Assembly (NCBI GenBank): GCA_036346255.1
Contig: CM070634.1
Location: 84,013,020 to 84,077,019, forward strand
Direction of reading: 5' to 3'
Source of the DNA: Ampelocalamus luodianensis
Taxonomy: Eukaryota > Streptophyta > Magnoliopsida > Poales > Poaceae
Length of the DNA: 64,000 nucleotides
Below, in pieces: positions 55,229-64,000 of the stretch. The position numbers were made by a program, and so were the translations under genes. Under the pieces are notes generated by a model that had not been told where the DNA came from, did no database searches, and saw nothing but the letters and a program-made list of their open reading frames with translations. Each line of letters starts with the position of its first letter. The first letter of the stretch is position 1.

Positions 55229-56137
55229 TTACTTGATCTCGACTATGCCAATCTTCGCATGTAGTTCTTGGAACTTGATGCGCCCAAGTGCCTTAGTCAA
55301 GATGTCCGCGAGCTGTTCTCCGGTGCTAATATACTCCACCTCAATTTTGTCGTTCTCAATGCACTTCCGAAGGAAATGATACCGAGTGTCGATGTGCTTA
55401 CTTCGGTTATGAAAAACTGGATTCTTGCTGAGGGAGATAACGGACTTATTGTCCACCTTTAGCACGACAGTACCAGCTTCTTCGTTGTTCAGCTCACCAA
55501 GCAGGCGGGCAAGCCAAATTCCTTGACACGCCGTCGTTGCAGCAAGGTACTCCATGAAACGATTCACATACCCAACTGAGTACGCGATGTCAGGCCGTGT
55601 ATGCACCAAGTACCGTAGACTCCCAATGATGCTCCTGTATGTCATGGCGTCAGTAGGAGGAGCTGAACTCACCTTGCTCAGCTTCAACCTAACCTCCATT
55701 GAAACATGGCATGGATTGCAGTCTGCCATGCCGCTCTTCTCAAGAATCTTCGAGGGGTGTGCTGCTTGGTTTAGCGTGATATAGCCATCAGTCTGGTGTA
55801 CTTCTATGCCGAGGTAGAAACTGAGTAAGCCCAAATCGCTCATCTTGAACAAGTTCTTTATCTTCTCCTTGAAACTGGTAAGCTCCTGCGGATCTGCCCC
55901 TGTGATGATCAAGTCGTCGATGTACACTCCCATAAGAAGACGCGATGTACCGCTGCCACGCATGTACATAGCGTGTTCCGACTCACTCCAGTGAAACCCA
56001 AGCGACAATAGACAGCTGTCGAGCTTAGTGTTCCACGCTCTAGGCACTTGTCATAAGCCGTACAATGTCTTGCGAAGCTTCAAGACCTTCTCCTCGTGGC
56101 CATCAACCATGAAGCCAGGGGGTTGTGCGACGTAGAC
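55229..56137 (-). pseudogene. pol: Copia reverse transcriptase (C-terminal part) and RNase H
   Basis: Read on the minus strand from about 56137. The 272-residue frame 56047-55229 contains the catalytic V-Y-I-D-D-L motif near its residue 43, the F-Y-L-G-I-E-V block, and Y-R-S-I-I-G-S-L-R-Y-L. RNase H follows with D-N-K-S-V-I-S-L and H-I-D-T-R-Y-H-F-L-R, ending A-D-I-L-T-K-A-L-G. This is the usual Ty1/copia order. The frame is open to its TAA-type end close to the 3' LTR. Upstream stops near 56050 and 56140 separate it from the fused fragment at 56138-56362. Confidence 0.93.
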
Positions 56138-56362
56138 TTACTCCTCGAGTTCGCCGTTAAGGAACGCTAATTTTACATCCATGTGATGCACTAGCCACAC
56201 CTCATGTGCGGCGGGTGCGATCAGGTCACCATGCACTAGCCCGAGGAGATTCTCCGCGCGGTACTTGGCCTCCTGTGGAAACAGGGTACGATGTTGCTTC
56301 CCCGCTAGGCAGCCATCACAAATTTGGTTGGCGTGGTCGATCTTCGGAAGTTCCCGCACCAT
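56138..56362 (-). pseudogene. Copia pre-integrase fused by deletion to RT start
   Basis: The minus-strand frame holds C-D-G-C-L-A-G-K-Q-H, the zinc motif of the gag-pre-integrase region, and G-D-L-I-A-P-A at the integrase start. It then jumps directly into M-D-V-K-L-A-F-L-N-G, an RT motif. The integrase core and the first part of RT are deleted between them, and the frame is kept. Confidence 0.88.
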
Positions 56363-57720
56363 GTTGCGCTAGGCAGCCATGCGTCATCGTTGAGTTGTGC
56401 CGCTAGACACACCGGTTGTGTTATCTCCAAAGATAGAACATATAACCGGTTGTGCGCACGGCTCACCTTGGTGAGAAGTTGTCATTGGGATCATGGATTT
56501 GCAGTATACCTCCCTCGATCAGCATTTGGCAACCGTTCTCGTCGAGGTTCCCAAGGCTGACAATGTTGGTCCGCAGCCGAGGGATGTAGTGCACTCCTGT
56601 CAGCGCGCGGTGCTCTCCGTTGTGGCACAGATGTCGACGATCGAGCCATCACCAAACTTGACAGAGCCAGTGACACAAGTGTCCAGCTCGGTGAAGACGT
56701 TCATGCAGCCTATCATGTGGTTGCTGGCCCCGGTGTCAAGATACCACGCATCATCGTGGCGGTCCTCTCCACGTCCTAGGTGCAATCAGCATGCACCTCG
56801 TTGAGCATGACGTCCTCGGTCATGCTCTCGGTAGTCTCAGACGGTGCTCACACCTATGCCATGAGCAGCGTGGGCTCATCGTCGTCAACCTTCACTAGGT
56901 TGGCCTTCTCGTTGCATCGCGGCTTGCGGTAGTCTCTGGCCCAGTGCCCAAGTTTGCCACAGTTACGGCGCTTGTCCTTCGACACGTTGCGACCGCCATT
57001 AGACGCAGCACAACCACTACCACCGCCACGGACTTTCGGCTTGCCACGGTGCTGATTGCCGCCATAGCCATCGCCGGGCTTCTGTCCGCCAGACGAGCCC
57101 TGGTCATGCTCGCGCTACTTCATGTGCGCAAGCCACTCCTCTGTGAGGATCGAGCAGGTGTACGCTGGCACCGTCGGTGTTGTCTTGGTCATAGCGCTCT
57201 TTTATGGCCTTCAGTCATCCGGTGAGCTCCTCCACCGAGAGCGTCTGCAAGTCAACGAGTGTCTCAATTGATATTGATACCTGAGAATACCTCAGTGGGA
57301 TGACGTGGAGGAATGTTTTGACAACACGGTCTTCCTCAATTAATCTTGTCCCCGAGTATCTCCAAGTTGTTGACTAGGCCAGTGAGCCGCATTGCAAGTC
57401 ATCCACCGACTCGCTGTTCTTGAATTTGATTGCATCAAATTCTTTGTGCAATGTCTGCACGCGCTAGATACCCATGCGCAATGTCTTCATGATATCCCAT
57501 GCGTCCTTGGCGGTGTTCTTGATGGCAAGTGTAGACAGCATCTCTGGCGGAATAGCACAGAGTATGGCGGACAACGCCATCCTATCGTCACGATAGTCAC
57601 CATTGCTGGGTCGATCGCCTTCCACGGGCCTTGCACTTGTAGATTCACCTCATCACGAGAGCCCAATCTCCATAGTTGATTTGTGTCAGCATCGGGTAGA
57701 TGACCGAGCCTCCTGACTCC
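56363..57720 (-). pseudogene. gag: Copia gag and protease region, decayed
   Basis: On the minus strand, 56785-56600 reads W-Y-L-D-T-G-A-S-N-H-M, the copia protease active site. Further on (about 56590-56480) is G-V-H-Y-I-P-R-L and N-I-V-S-L-G, the region before integrase. A zinc knuckle of the form C-G-K-L-G-H-W-A-R-D lies at about 56975-56930. The gag N-terminal part is spread over about 57000-57720. Several frame changes and stops interrupt it, so no intact product is expected. Confidence 0.8.
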
Positions 57721-57802
57721 CTCACCACGCGATGGATCACCACTTCCCACCGCCGCCCGCTGCCGGACCCGTCCCTGGATGTGCACCGACGTCGCTGGGC
57801 AT

Positions 57803-58179
57803 CCGAAACCAAGGAAGCTTCAACCGATCTGAAGAAAAATCGGAAGAGGTTCCGTTCGGCAAAACCAATCTCCGAAGTCAACACACGCGCTGGATGATAC
57901 GATCGACTAGAAGACGGCAAGATGCACACACGCGCTGGAGGCAAGATCGACTAGAAGTTTTGGTGTTGCATGCACTGCATGCAGCCTTTTTTGGATTTTG
58001 TTCTGTTGCTTCTATCTTCCTCTGCAGAACTTACAAGACTCAATGTGCTTATAAAGGCTGAGGACTCAAGCCGTATACGGACTCGGAGTCGTACACGACT
58101 CGGATACATCGTGTACACGGACTCTGCATATGGCATGCAAAAACGGAAACAAAACTAAGCAATGATTAATGCTCTAACA
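57803..58179 (-). repeat. Copia 5' LTR (minus strand element)
   Basis: Direct repeat of 54784-55204 that ends in GCTCTAACA before the AAAGT duplicate. The inner border is approximate, and no canonical PBS is seen beside it. Confidence 0.85.
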
Positions 58180-58184
58180 AAAGT

Positions 58185-59165
58185 CAAGATGGTAAAACGG
58201 ACCTATTCTAGATTTAAACTACGGAAAAAAGGATGTGAGACATGACTCGCAGCTTCGGTGTGACAAACCCACTGCACCAAGAAAACCATAGTGGTACTCG
58301 ACTCAGAGGCTATTTGTACTGATTGTAAGTGTTTTAAGGTTCCAATGTCTAGTTTTGTAGTTAAAGGTGAAAGGGGTTTGCTAGGAAGTACTCGAGTATT
58401 TTTTGGGTTTATGAGTACTTGAGTTTTTTTTTATCTATACTATGTTTGGTGATATCTCAGTAGGGGAGGAGGCAAAGAAATCTCATGCATTGAATTTAGA
58501 TCTAAGAGTTCAAAATTTGAGTACTAGTTAGCAACAAAACACTCAAATACTTGTGATAGTTGGGTAAAATAGACATTTTTATAGATTTTGAGTGTCCAAG
58601 TAACCAAGTTCCCTTCTACTGATGCATACAACTATGAAAAGCATAAAAGATTTGCACAAAGAGCAATCATGCAGTTTTCTATACGTACCTTTCTTTTGCA
58701 ATCAATTTCCCATTTTCATTCATACAAATGTGAAACGCACAAAAGATTTACATACAAAGCTAATGCAGATGTGCCTTTTCCGGTAGGTAATCCAGCGCAT
58801 ACAACGAATGGTGCTACTTCGCAAATGGAATTTTACAGGCGCAAATGGGAGGCCCTGAGCAGAAATTGCAATCGAGGTTATACCAGTAATTAATATCACT
58901 CCACAGCTGAACAAGCACAAACATCCATGGGTCAAAAGAAGGTAATGGTGAAAGGGTGAAGCTAGCCTTTTCGATAACGTTTTTTTCTGCCATGGAATTA
59001 ATCGTCGCATACTGGCATGCATGCAGTTGCAGTACATTTCCAGCACGAACTTTATTTCTCTGTGCTAGGCTGCTAGCTACCCTCGTCAGAGATCGAACTT
59101 TAATTTAGCCAGAGATCGATGGATGCAAAAATGGACACAGTTAGTAAACATTAACGCCGTACACA
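58185..59165. other. Intergenic stretch without recognised genes
   Basis: About 1 kb, AT-rich. Words such as GTACTCGAGTATTTTT and GAGTACTTGAGTTTTT near 58390-58440 are partly self-inverse, but no complete MITE could be outlined. Open frames of about 100 codons at 58588-58893 (plus) and 59046-58720 (minus) have no motif. Confidence 0.5.
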
Positions 59166-60766
59166 TGTTGGTGATATGCCCTAGAGGCAATCATGGAGAT
59201 GATTGTATCACGTCTATGTTTATGAGTTCTTGAATAAATGTTATTCTGTTCCTTGAATGAATCATTAGTTCTGAAGATCAACGAGTATGTGACTTGTTGG
59301 TGAAACACTTCGACTTATATGATGTCGTTCTAAAAGTATCCCTGGTCGAATGTCATTGATCGGAACACCAGTGACTCTACGACCAGTACATGTATTGATT
59401 GATGATCATGTTTCACCGATCATGGATATGGGGATATCAAATCAATAATGTAAACACATGTTAGAGAACATGGGGTTGGAATGACCCACCTTGAGACACT
59501 ATAGAGATTGTTATGATTCTATGTGTCATTAGTTGGTCTCAAGCAATGATGATGTATAATCCTTAGACCTGAGATCAGCATGGTTCCCTACATGTGTAAT
59601 AGCACTCTTAGGGGTTGCCAAACGCTACTCGTAACTGGGTAGTTATAAAGGTAGCTTTCGGGTATGCTATGAAACATGCGGAGGGATGTGACTGGTCGGA
59701 TATGGGATTTGCCCCTCCTAACATAACGGGAGAGATGTCTCTGGGCCCCTCGAAGTAGTCGGATAAAGAAAGTGCATGGCCGTGCCACTAGTGGTCGAAG
59801 AGTTCGACCACGTAAGGTTATCCGACAACTCGATCGAGAAAGTATTGAACAGTCCATGGATGACACACTATCTCACCTGGAGTTCAAACCAGATATCGTG
59901 AGGCAAAAGGAGAATACTGGAGTAAGTCGCTTAGTTCGATCAGATCCAGACAAGTCGTATGGTGATACGAGCAAGTCGTAGACTGATCGAACGAAATCAC
60001 AGAGTGGTCGAAACCTGGTCGTAAGGGTTTACGAACTGGTCGTGACCGAAAGTCGAATCGGTCGTATAAAGATAAGACCTGGTCGTAAGTGATGAGGACC
60101 TAGTCATAGATCATATTGCATTAAGGTTCGTCCGATATAATTTGTGTGTATTCGGAATCGTTATGTCCTGCTAGGGACCGCTACGACTCGTGATCGGAAA
60201 GGTTTTCCGAGTCACAACCGATTACACATAAACCTAACGGGTCACACACTTAATGGGATGGAACAAACCAGAACGAATACGATTCGTTAAAAGTGTTCGG
60301 ATAGGATCCGACACAGGGCACTATATAAGGAGATGCTTGAGGCTAGTTTTGGTGTGACAAGAGAGACACGTGAGTTGTTTCCACCAAAGCCCTAAACCGC
60401 CATCTTCTTGAGAGAGCCTTCCCGTGCGACTTGGTGCTAGCACACCGGCGTACGGTTGTTCCTTCTCTGGACGTGTGGATACCGTAGAGGCGCTACTGCG
60501 GTCGCTGTTGCGCTGAGGACGATCCGTGATCTTCACAAGGAACTGTGGAAGCTGCTGGAGGAGACGATCGACTACGAGAACGTTGGACGATCATCTACGA
60601 CCACTACATCGGCGTGTTCATCGTCGGACTAGGCTACTCCGATTCTACTTCCGCTGCACTGCGCACCTAGTGGTAATGATCTGTGATCATATATCTTGCT
60701 TGGCATCCTGGTTTACGTGGTAGAAATTTTGTTTTATGGCTAGCGTAGCCTACCCGTATCCCTACA
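59166..60766 (+). repeat. Copia 5' LTR, 1601 bp
   Basis: Starts TGTTGGTGATATGCC and ends TCCCTACA, with the PBS one base later. The second LTR is not in the window, so the borders rest on TG/CA, the PBS and the family pattern. It holds an array of GGTCGTA-like words (about 59940-60115) and a TATA box. Confidence 0.85.
60322..60329 (+). promoter_or_regulatory. TATA box in terminal copia LTR
   Basis: TATATAAG within GCACTATATAAGGAGATGC lies 437 bases before the LTR end, in the expected promoter position. Confidence 0.8.
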
Positions 60767-60767
60767 G

Positions 60768-60780
60768 TGGTATCAGAGCC
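60768..60780 (+). other. Primer binding site of terminal copia (tRNA-iMet)
   Basis: TGGTATCAGAGCC directly after the LTR end. Confidence 0.95.
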
Positions 60781-62253
60781 ATCTTGCATAGTTTTTGATC
60801 TAGATCGGTCGCATATACTGTATATGTGGCAGTTGTAGATTGGATCTATTACTGGTTTGGTCTGATAAGCTAGATTGGTTCATATGTATGAAACGATCTA
60901 GGCACTGGTCGATAGGATCCATCGTTGTTCGGCGATAGAAGATGGGTTTTTCGAGGAGGCACATATTAAGAGCACCATATGATTCGCTCGACTTGTTTTT
61001 CGACTATCTTGCGTGATACTCCTACCGGTCGGAGTTCCGCCATCGGAGTACGTCGCAAGGTGTTGTCGTATCAAGCGAGGATCGATTGGTTCGGACGAGA
61101 GTTAATATGATTAATCCGATGATTTCCAAGGCTCGGATATATGAATGAGATTCATGTCTCGAAATTTTTCCGAGAGTGCTGCCTCGACCAGTGAGGCGCC
61201 TCTTCGAGCCCGACCGCTAATCGGCTAGCGGGACCGCCGTCTTTGGTTTTTCGTGCGAGCGTTATAGATAGTATGTGTTCATGTCGCCCGATAGAATTGG
61301 ATTCCTTGCATAACTTGTTTTTGCGGGGTTTGATGTGAATAGTATGGCCCATTGTGTATGTGATGCATGAATGGATTTTCATGGCTGCGTGTCATGCTTT
61401 GAGATAGCCATCATATTATTGTATAACACTGCAGACGACTTGTGATGCTTGAAATTATCCTATGTAATTCTTTACTAGTTTTTAGGAGTAAATGCTTAGT
61501 AGATGAATGCGATCGGAAACTTCAAGCATGGTGGTCGGAGAACAGGGAGCATGATGATGGAGATCGACATGTTAAGGGCCATACTATTTCACGATTTAAT
61601 TTGATTATCTGTGAATATTTATGTTTATTCTGTTATGCTATTTTATCATTAGATGTTTTGACATGATAGAATAGTCTCCTCGAGAAAATTAAGTAAAATT
61701 GATGCCTTCCCAATTGCTGCACCTATCACGATTTTGATCGTTAATTGGCAGGTCTACCAAAGTAGGGTGCCATTAACTATCTTAATAAGATGGGGAGGGT
61801 GTCGGACACCCACATGCATAGTGTTGGTTTGACTTGACAAGGCTATCAAAATAGTTTTAGGCCTTGAGGCATGGTGTTGGAAGCCGGGCATCATGATGCC
61901 ATCCAACAAACAAGAGTCATATACGATATGATTGGCAAGAGGTTGCCTACCATAAATCACTAGGTTTCTAGCAAGTGATGCCAAAGCTCACTAGAACTTA
62001 ATGACTTATGGATCTTGGACTCACTATATGTTGTTTGAGGAAACATGGTTTATAGTGGGAGTATCTTCATTATCTATTGTTAAGTTAAAATTCGACCATC
62101 GGTCGATATGTGATACGACCAGGTCCAGACATGTCGTATGGTGATACGAGCAGGTCGTAGACTGGTCGAACATAACCACTGACATATATGATTAATAGAA
62201 GAACTTTCATAAACATAGTGCTGAATCTTTGCATATATTTTCTGTTGTAGATC
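60781..62253 (+). other. Leader of terminal copia, non-coding
   Basis: About 1.5 kb with no supported gene. At 62121-62180 a 60-base segment repeats LTR sequence 59942-60000 with a handful of mismatches. The gag start is taken at 62254, where M-A-P-T-T-S-S-A opens the gag frame. Confidence 0.7.
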
Positions 62254-63354
62254 ATGGCACCTACTACTTCTTCTGCACCTACCTTTAATTTGCGATCTAT
62301 TCTTGAAAAGGAAAAGTTCAATGGTTCAAATTTTATTGATAGTTTCAGAATCGATAATTGTTCTCAAACAAGAAAAGAAGGAATATGTTCTAGAGAATCC
62401 TATCTGAGGAACCGAGTCTTGATGCTACTCGAATCGAAAAGAATGCTTATGAGAAGCATTGCAATGACGCAATCGATGTACCTTGTCTAATGCTTGCAAC
62501 CATAAACTCGAGCTTGAAGCAATATGAGACCACGATGCTTACAATATGATTGTGAGTCCAAGGGTATGTTTCGGGATCAAGCAAGGCGAGAGGTTCAACA
62601 CCTCTAAGGCATTGTTTTCTAGCGAGCTATCGTAAGGTAACCCGGTCCATCCTCATGTGATCAAAATGATTGGTCTCATTGAGAGCCAGAAAAGCTTGGT
62701 TTTCCCCTTAGTCAAGAGTTGGCTACTGATGTGATTCTCCAATCGCTCCCTGCGAGCTTTGAGCCTGTCATACTGAATTTTCATATGAATGGCGTGGAGA
62801 AATCAATGACCGAGTTACATGGTATGCTTAAGGGTGCTGAGGAAAGCATCAAGAAAAGTTCCAATCATGTGATGATGGTTCAAAAGACTACAGCCTTCAA
62901 GAAGAAGGGTAAGTCGGGAAAGGGAAAAGGCAAAGGAAAGACTAAAGATGAGATCGAGAGTCTCAAGGCTAAGCTTAAGAAGCTTAAACTGGGTCCTAAG
63001 CCTGACACAGAATGTTACCATTGTCATGAGACTGGGCATTGGAAGAGAAATTGCAAGAAGTACTTGGCAGAAAAGAACAAAGGAAGTACGACTTCCAGTT
63101 CAGGTATAAATGTTATACAAATTAATCTTGCCACTTCTCCGACCAGTTCTTGGGTATTAGATACCGGATCGGTTGCTCATATTTGCAATTCGATGCAGGG
63201 ACTAATAAGGAGTAGAATTTTGACAAGAGGAGATGTTGATCTTCGCGTAGGCAATGGAGCAAGAGTTGCTGCATTAGCTATTGGAACTTTACCATTAGCT
63301 TTACCTTCAGGATTAGTTATGGAACTAAATAATTGTTATTATGTTCCACCTTAA
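62254..63354 (+). pseudogene. gag: Copia gag and protease, frameshifted
   Basis: The N-terminus has F-N-L-R-S-I-L-E-K-E-K-F-N-G, a copia gag signature. The frame then breaks near 62345, where a CGATAATT word could be a damaged CTGAGAATT. It is restored in other frames and continues from 62719 with L-Q-S-L-P-A-S-F-E and S-S-N-H-V-M-M-V-Q. A Lys/Gly-rich basic stretch precedes the zinc knuckle C-Y-H-C-H-E-T-G-H-W-K-R-N-C at about 63012-63053. The protease motif W-V-L-D-T-G-S follows near 63152. Ser replaces the usual Ala after D-T-G, and A-H-I-C replaces the common S-H-I-C. Confidence 0.88.
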
Positions 63355-64000
63355 GCAAAACATTATTTACGCTTCATGTTTAGGAGCAGAAGGTTATGAA
63401 TTCAGAATAAAGAACAATTGTTGTTCAATCTATTTTGAAGATATGCTTTATGGCCATGCTCCATTGATGAATGGATTGTATGTTTTGAATCTTGAGGATA
63501 TGCCTATCTATAACGTTAATGCTAAGAGACTTCGACCCAATGAAATGAATCCCACTTTTATCCATCATTGTCGACTTGGTCATATAAATCGAGCGCATGA
63601 TGAAGCTCCATAAAGATGGTCTTCTAACCTCATTTGATTTTGAATCATTTGAAACATGTGAATCTTGTTTACTTGGCAAGATGACAAAGGCACCTTTCAC
63701 GACCGAGGTGAAAGGGCGAGTGACTTGTTGGCCCTTGTACATTCGGATGTATGTGGACCTATGAGCACGTCGGTCGAGGTGGTTTTCATGCTTCATAACT
63801 TTTCTCGATGATTTCATGAGATATGGCTATGTCTATACTTGATGAGACATAAGTCGGAATCCTTTGAAATGTTCAAGGAATTTCAAAATGAGGTACAAAA
63901 TCAACTTGGCAAGACAATCAAATGTCTACGATCGATCGTGGAGGTGAATATTTGAGCCATGAGTTTGGTGATCATCTAAAGAAATATGGAATTGTTCCAC
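63355..64000 (+). pseudogene. pol: Copia pre-integrase and start of integrase, frameshifted, cut by window end
   Basis: Fragments in changing frames show H-C-R-L-G-H-I-N-R (pre-integrase His region, near 63570), then C-E-S-C-L-L-G-K-M-T-K-A-P (near 63655), and L-V-H-S-D-V-C-G-P-M at the integrase start (near 63735). Near 63930 is an S-I-V/R-G-G-E-Y-type region with one base apparently missing. At least three frame changes occur in 600 bases. The rest of pol is outside the window. Confidence 0.85.

Larger units (their letters stand above)
54784..58179 (-). mobile_element. Deleted Ty1/copia element, minus strand
   Basis: Direct repeats of about 0.4 kb (54784-55204 and about 57803-58179) flank gag, protease, pre-integrase and RT/RNase H fragments on the minus strand. 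The 5-bp duplication AAAGT is present (54779-54783 and 58180-58184). At 3.4 kb it is shorter than a full copia element because most of the integrase and the start of RT are missing. The LTR border nearest the gag side is not clean: the right repeat lacks the TGTTAGCC start seen at 54784. Confidence 0.9.
59166..64000 (+). mobile_element. Ty1/copia retrotransposon, left part, runs off the window
   Basis: An LTR (59166-60766), a tRNA-Met PBS, a 1.5 kb leader, gag, protease, pre-integrase and the start of integrase follow in copia order on the plus strand. RT, RNase H and the 3' LTR would lie beyond 64000. The LTR start TGTTGGTGATATGCCCTAGA resembles a widespread grass copia type (from memory). 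Frameshifts and stops show it is not intact. Confidence 0.9.

Overview
The window is intergenic DNA from a large plant nuclear genome, most likely a grass. The basis is the transposon content: Ty3/gypsy with a chromodomain-like tail, Ty1/copia, CACTA/En-Spm carrying a Ulp1-like protease gene, and MITEs, together with initiator-methionine tRNA primer sites. I cannot name the species. I see no convincing host gene. Nearly every base belongs to transposable elements nested up to three layers deep.

Layout. (1) Positions 1-49710 are one Ty3/gypsy element whose 5' end lies outside the window. It shows the last 543 bp of the 5' LTR, a PBS, gag-pol, a PPT, and a full 3' LTR (45047-49710). Its gag-pol is split twice. 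A 10.1 kb CACTA transposon (3195-13295, TSD TAT) sits inside the reverse transcriptase. A 29.1 kb copia element (14522-43622, TSD AAGAT) sits inside the integrase zinc-finger region. (2) The CACTA element carries a decayed TNP2-type transposase, an internal array of subterminal-type repeats, and a spliced TNP1/Ulp1-like gene. (3) The copia element has 3.15 kb LTRs and a gag ORF, but no pol. Two non-coding LTR elements of related type are nested in it, in opposite orientations: 19373-28619 (minus strand, TSD TAAGG, in the internal region) and 31644-40764 (plus strand, TSD TTCTA, in the 3' LTR). (4) Right of the gypsy element lie a Tourist-like MITE (49785-50076), an old LTR remnant (about 50220-51172), further MITE sequence, a 1.1 kb non-autonomous CACTA derivative (53487-54602), a deleted minus-strand copia (54784-58179, TSD AAAGT), and the left part of another copia (59166 to the window end).

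The most unusual structure is a ladder of short hairpins in the LTRs of the two non-coding elements. In the 19373-28619 element six perfect stems of 7-9 bp, all different in sequence, are separated by GGACC-type spacers. A related ladder with other stem sequences occurs in the 31644-40764 element. Other notable items: a 293 bp palindrome at the CACTA 3' end; an array of AAGTGGTATC words, which repeat the copia LTR/PBS junction; a GCGGTAGTACCGC palindrome family; and a sequence module shared by copia, LTR and CACTA elements.

Two mutation patterns stand out. Paired repeat copies differ repeatedly by loss of one base at CAG/CTG/CCGG-type sites, which looks like a methylation-linked sequencing artefact. 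All eight in-frame stops noted in the gypsy gag-pol are single C-to-T or G-to-A transitions away from Gln or Trp codons.
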